Below, in pieces: positions 6,092 through 6,316 of a stretch of 6,316 nucleotides of DNA. The translations under genes were made by a program, and so were the position numbers. Source of the stretch: DASXRU01 sp039933315 (GTDB lineage: Bacteria > Acidobacteriota > Blastocatellia > Pyrinomonadales > Pyrinomonadaceae); NCBI GenBank assembly GCA_039933315.1, contig JBDTOI010000222.1:1-6316 (forward strand), read 5' to 3'. Under the pieces are notes generated by a model, which had not been told where the DNA came from, did no database searches, and worked only from the letters and a program-made list of their open reading frames with translations. The stretch's first letter is position 1, and each line of letters starts with the position of its first letter.

Positions 6092-6177
6092 ATCCTCTAA
6101 CCTGCCACTGATTTCACCGTTATCCGCTGAGTCTCCCAATCGCTTTCCCACCTCTTACTTGATCTCTTTCATAAACA

Positions 6178-6234
6178 CGATTCCGCCACTTAACCCCGTC
6201 ATAAGGGCCGCTCAACGGCTTGCCGCTAGAATCG
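6178..6234 (+). other. Possible stem-loop in the transposase leader
   Basis: CGATTC (6178-6183) can pair with GAATCG (6229-6234), enclosing smaller pairings such as CGGC with GCCG (6216-6225). It lies 22 bases before the ribosome-binding site of the transposase. It may be part of the left end of an IS200/IS605-type element, whose ends are subterminal hairpins, or a leader structure limiting translation. The pairing is imperfect and could be chance. The rest of 6092-6269 shows no further feature. Confidence 0.3.
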
Positions 6235-6255
6235 TCGAGTTCCAACAAACGAAAT

Positions 6256-6261
6256 AGGAGG
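6256..6261 (+). promoter_or_regulatory. Strong ribosome-binding site of the transposase
   Basis: A perfect AGGAGG lies 8 bases before the ATG at 6270. It is the best Shine-Dalgarno match among the genes of the window and is the main reason for accepting the short partial frame behind it. Confidence 0.85.
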
Positions 6262-6269
6262 CCACCTTC

Positions 6270-6316
6270 ATGTCTCAATCGCTCGCACGACTTTGGACCC
6301 ACCTTATCTTTTCAAC
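6270..6316 (+). CDS. REP-type transposase (IS200/IS605, Y1 family), N-terminus only
   Basis: Only 15 complete codons are inside the window: MSQSLARLWTHLIFS. This is the typical first segment of small Y1 transposases of the TnpA/RAYT type, which I recall beginning MSxSLAxLWTHLIFSTK and being about 150 residues long. They are single-strand HUH nucleases with one catalytic tyrosine and a His-hydrophobic-His metal site; both would lie past the window end. WTHLIF is the first beta strand of the fold. A perfect AGGAGG at 6256-6261 supports the start. The gene follows a complete composite palindrome by 178 bases, as RAYT genes often lie beside the REP elements that they are thought to mobilise. Identification from 15 residues is necessarily provisional, and whether the gene is intact cannot be seen. 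Confidence 0.8.
   Translation, partial: MSQSLARLWTHLIFS

Noticed and set aside
6120..6302. 60-codon minus-strand reading frame overlapping the transposase start
   Set aside because: It covers the leader, the strong AGGAGG site and the first codons of the transposase on the other strand, and has no recognisable domain.

Overview
The window holds three complete protein genes, the first 15 codons of a fourth, and an unusually large amount of structured repeat DNA between them. The mix of a Tat-exported PhoX-type phosphatase, an uncharacterised coiled-coil protein, a REP-type (IS200/IS605-like) transposase and dense short palindromes suggests an environmental bacterium, most likely an acidobacterium of the Blastocatellia type. 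That placement rests on remembered resemblance of the repeats and of the transposase N-terminus; no marker gene is present, so it is a moderate-confidence inference.

Layout: 1-737 has no convincing gene and carries two composite palindromes, one cut by the window start (hairpins from 22 to 174) and one complete (379-592). 738-2621 (+) encodes a full-length PhoX/DUF839 phosphatase with a twin-arginine signal. 2622-3177 is a non-coding gap between convergent genes; it holds two related 111-bp inverted repeats (2690-2800 and 3021-3131), whose arms are built from four 10-bp units around TTCGTG. 3178-4143 (-) encodes a 321-residue protein with a conserved-looking N-terminal domain and a long C-terminal coiled coil. 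4144-4356 is a divergent promoter region. 4357-5871 (+) encodes an EthA-like FAD-dependent Baeyer-Villiger monooxygenase. 5880-6091 is a second complete composite palindrome. 6270 onward (+) is the start of the transposase, running off the window.

The genes do not form an obvious pathway: phosphate scavenging outside the cytoplasm, an unknown structural-type protein, and an oxidative flavoenzyme, each on its own transcription unit. The most interesting content is the repeats. The two complete composite palindromes are almost the same size (214 and 212 bp) and share one hairpin order (outer 15-nt, middle 27-31-nt, inner 17-20-nt, then the mirror image), yet their sequences differ. The truncated first block fits the right-hand part of the same plan. 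Such elements are plausible substrates of the transposase that starts 178 bp after the last one, in the manner of REP/BIME elements and RAYTs, but this link is inference.
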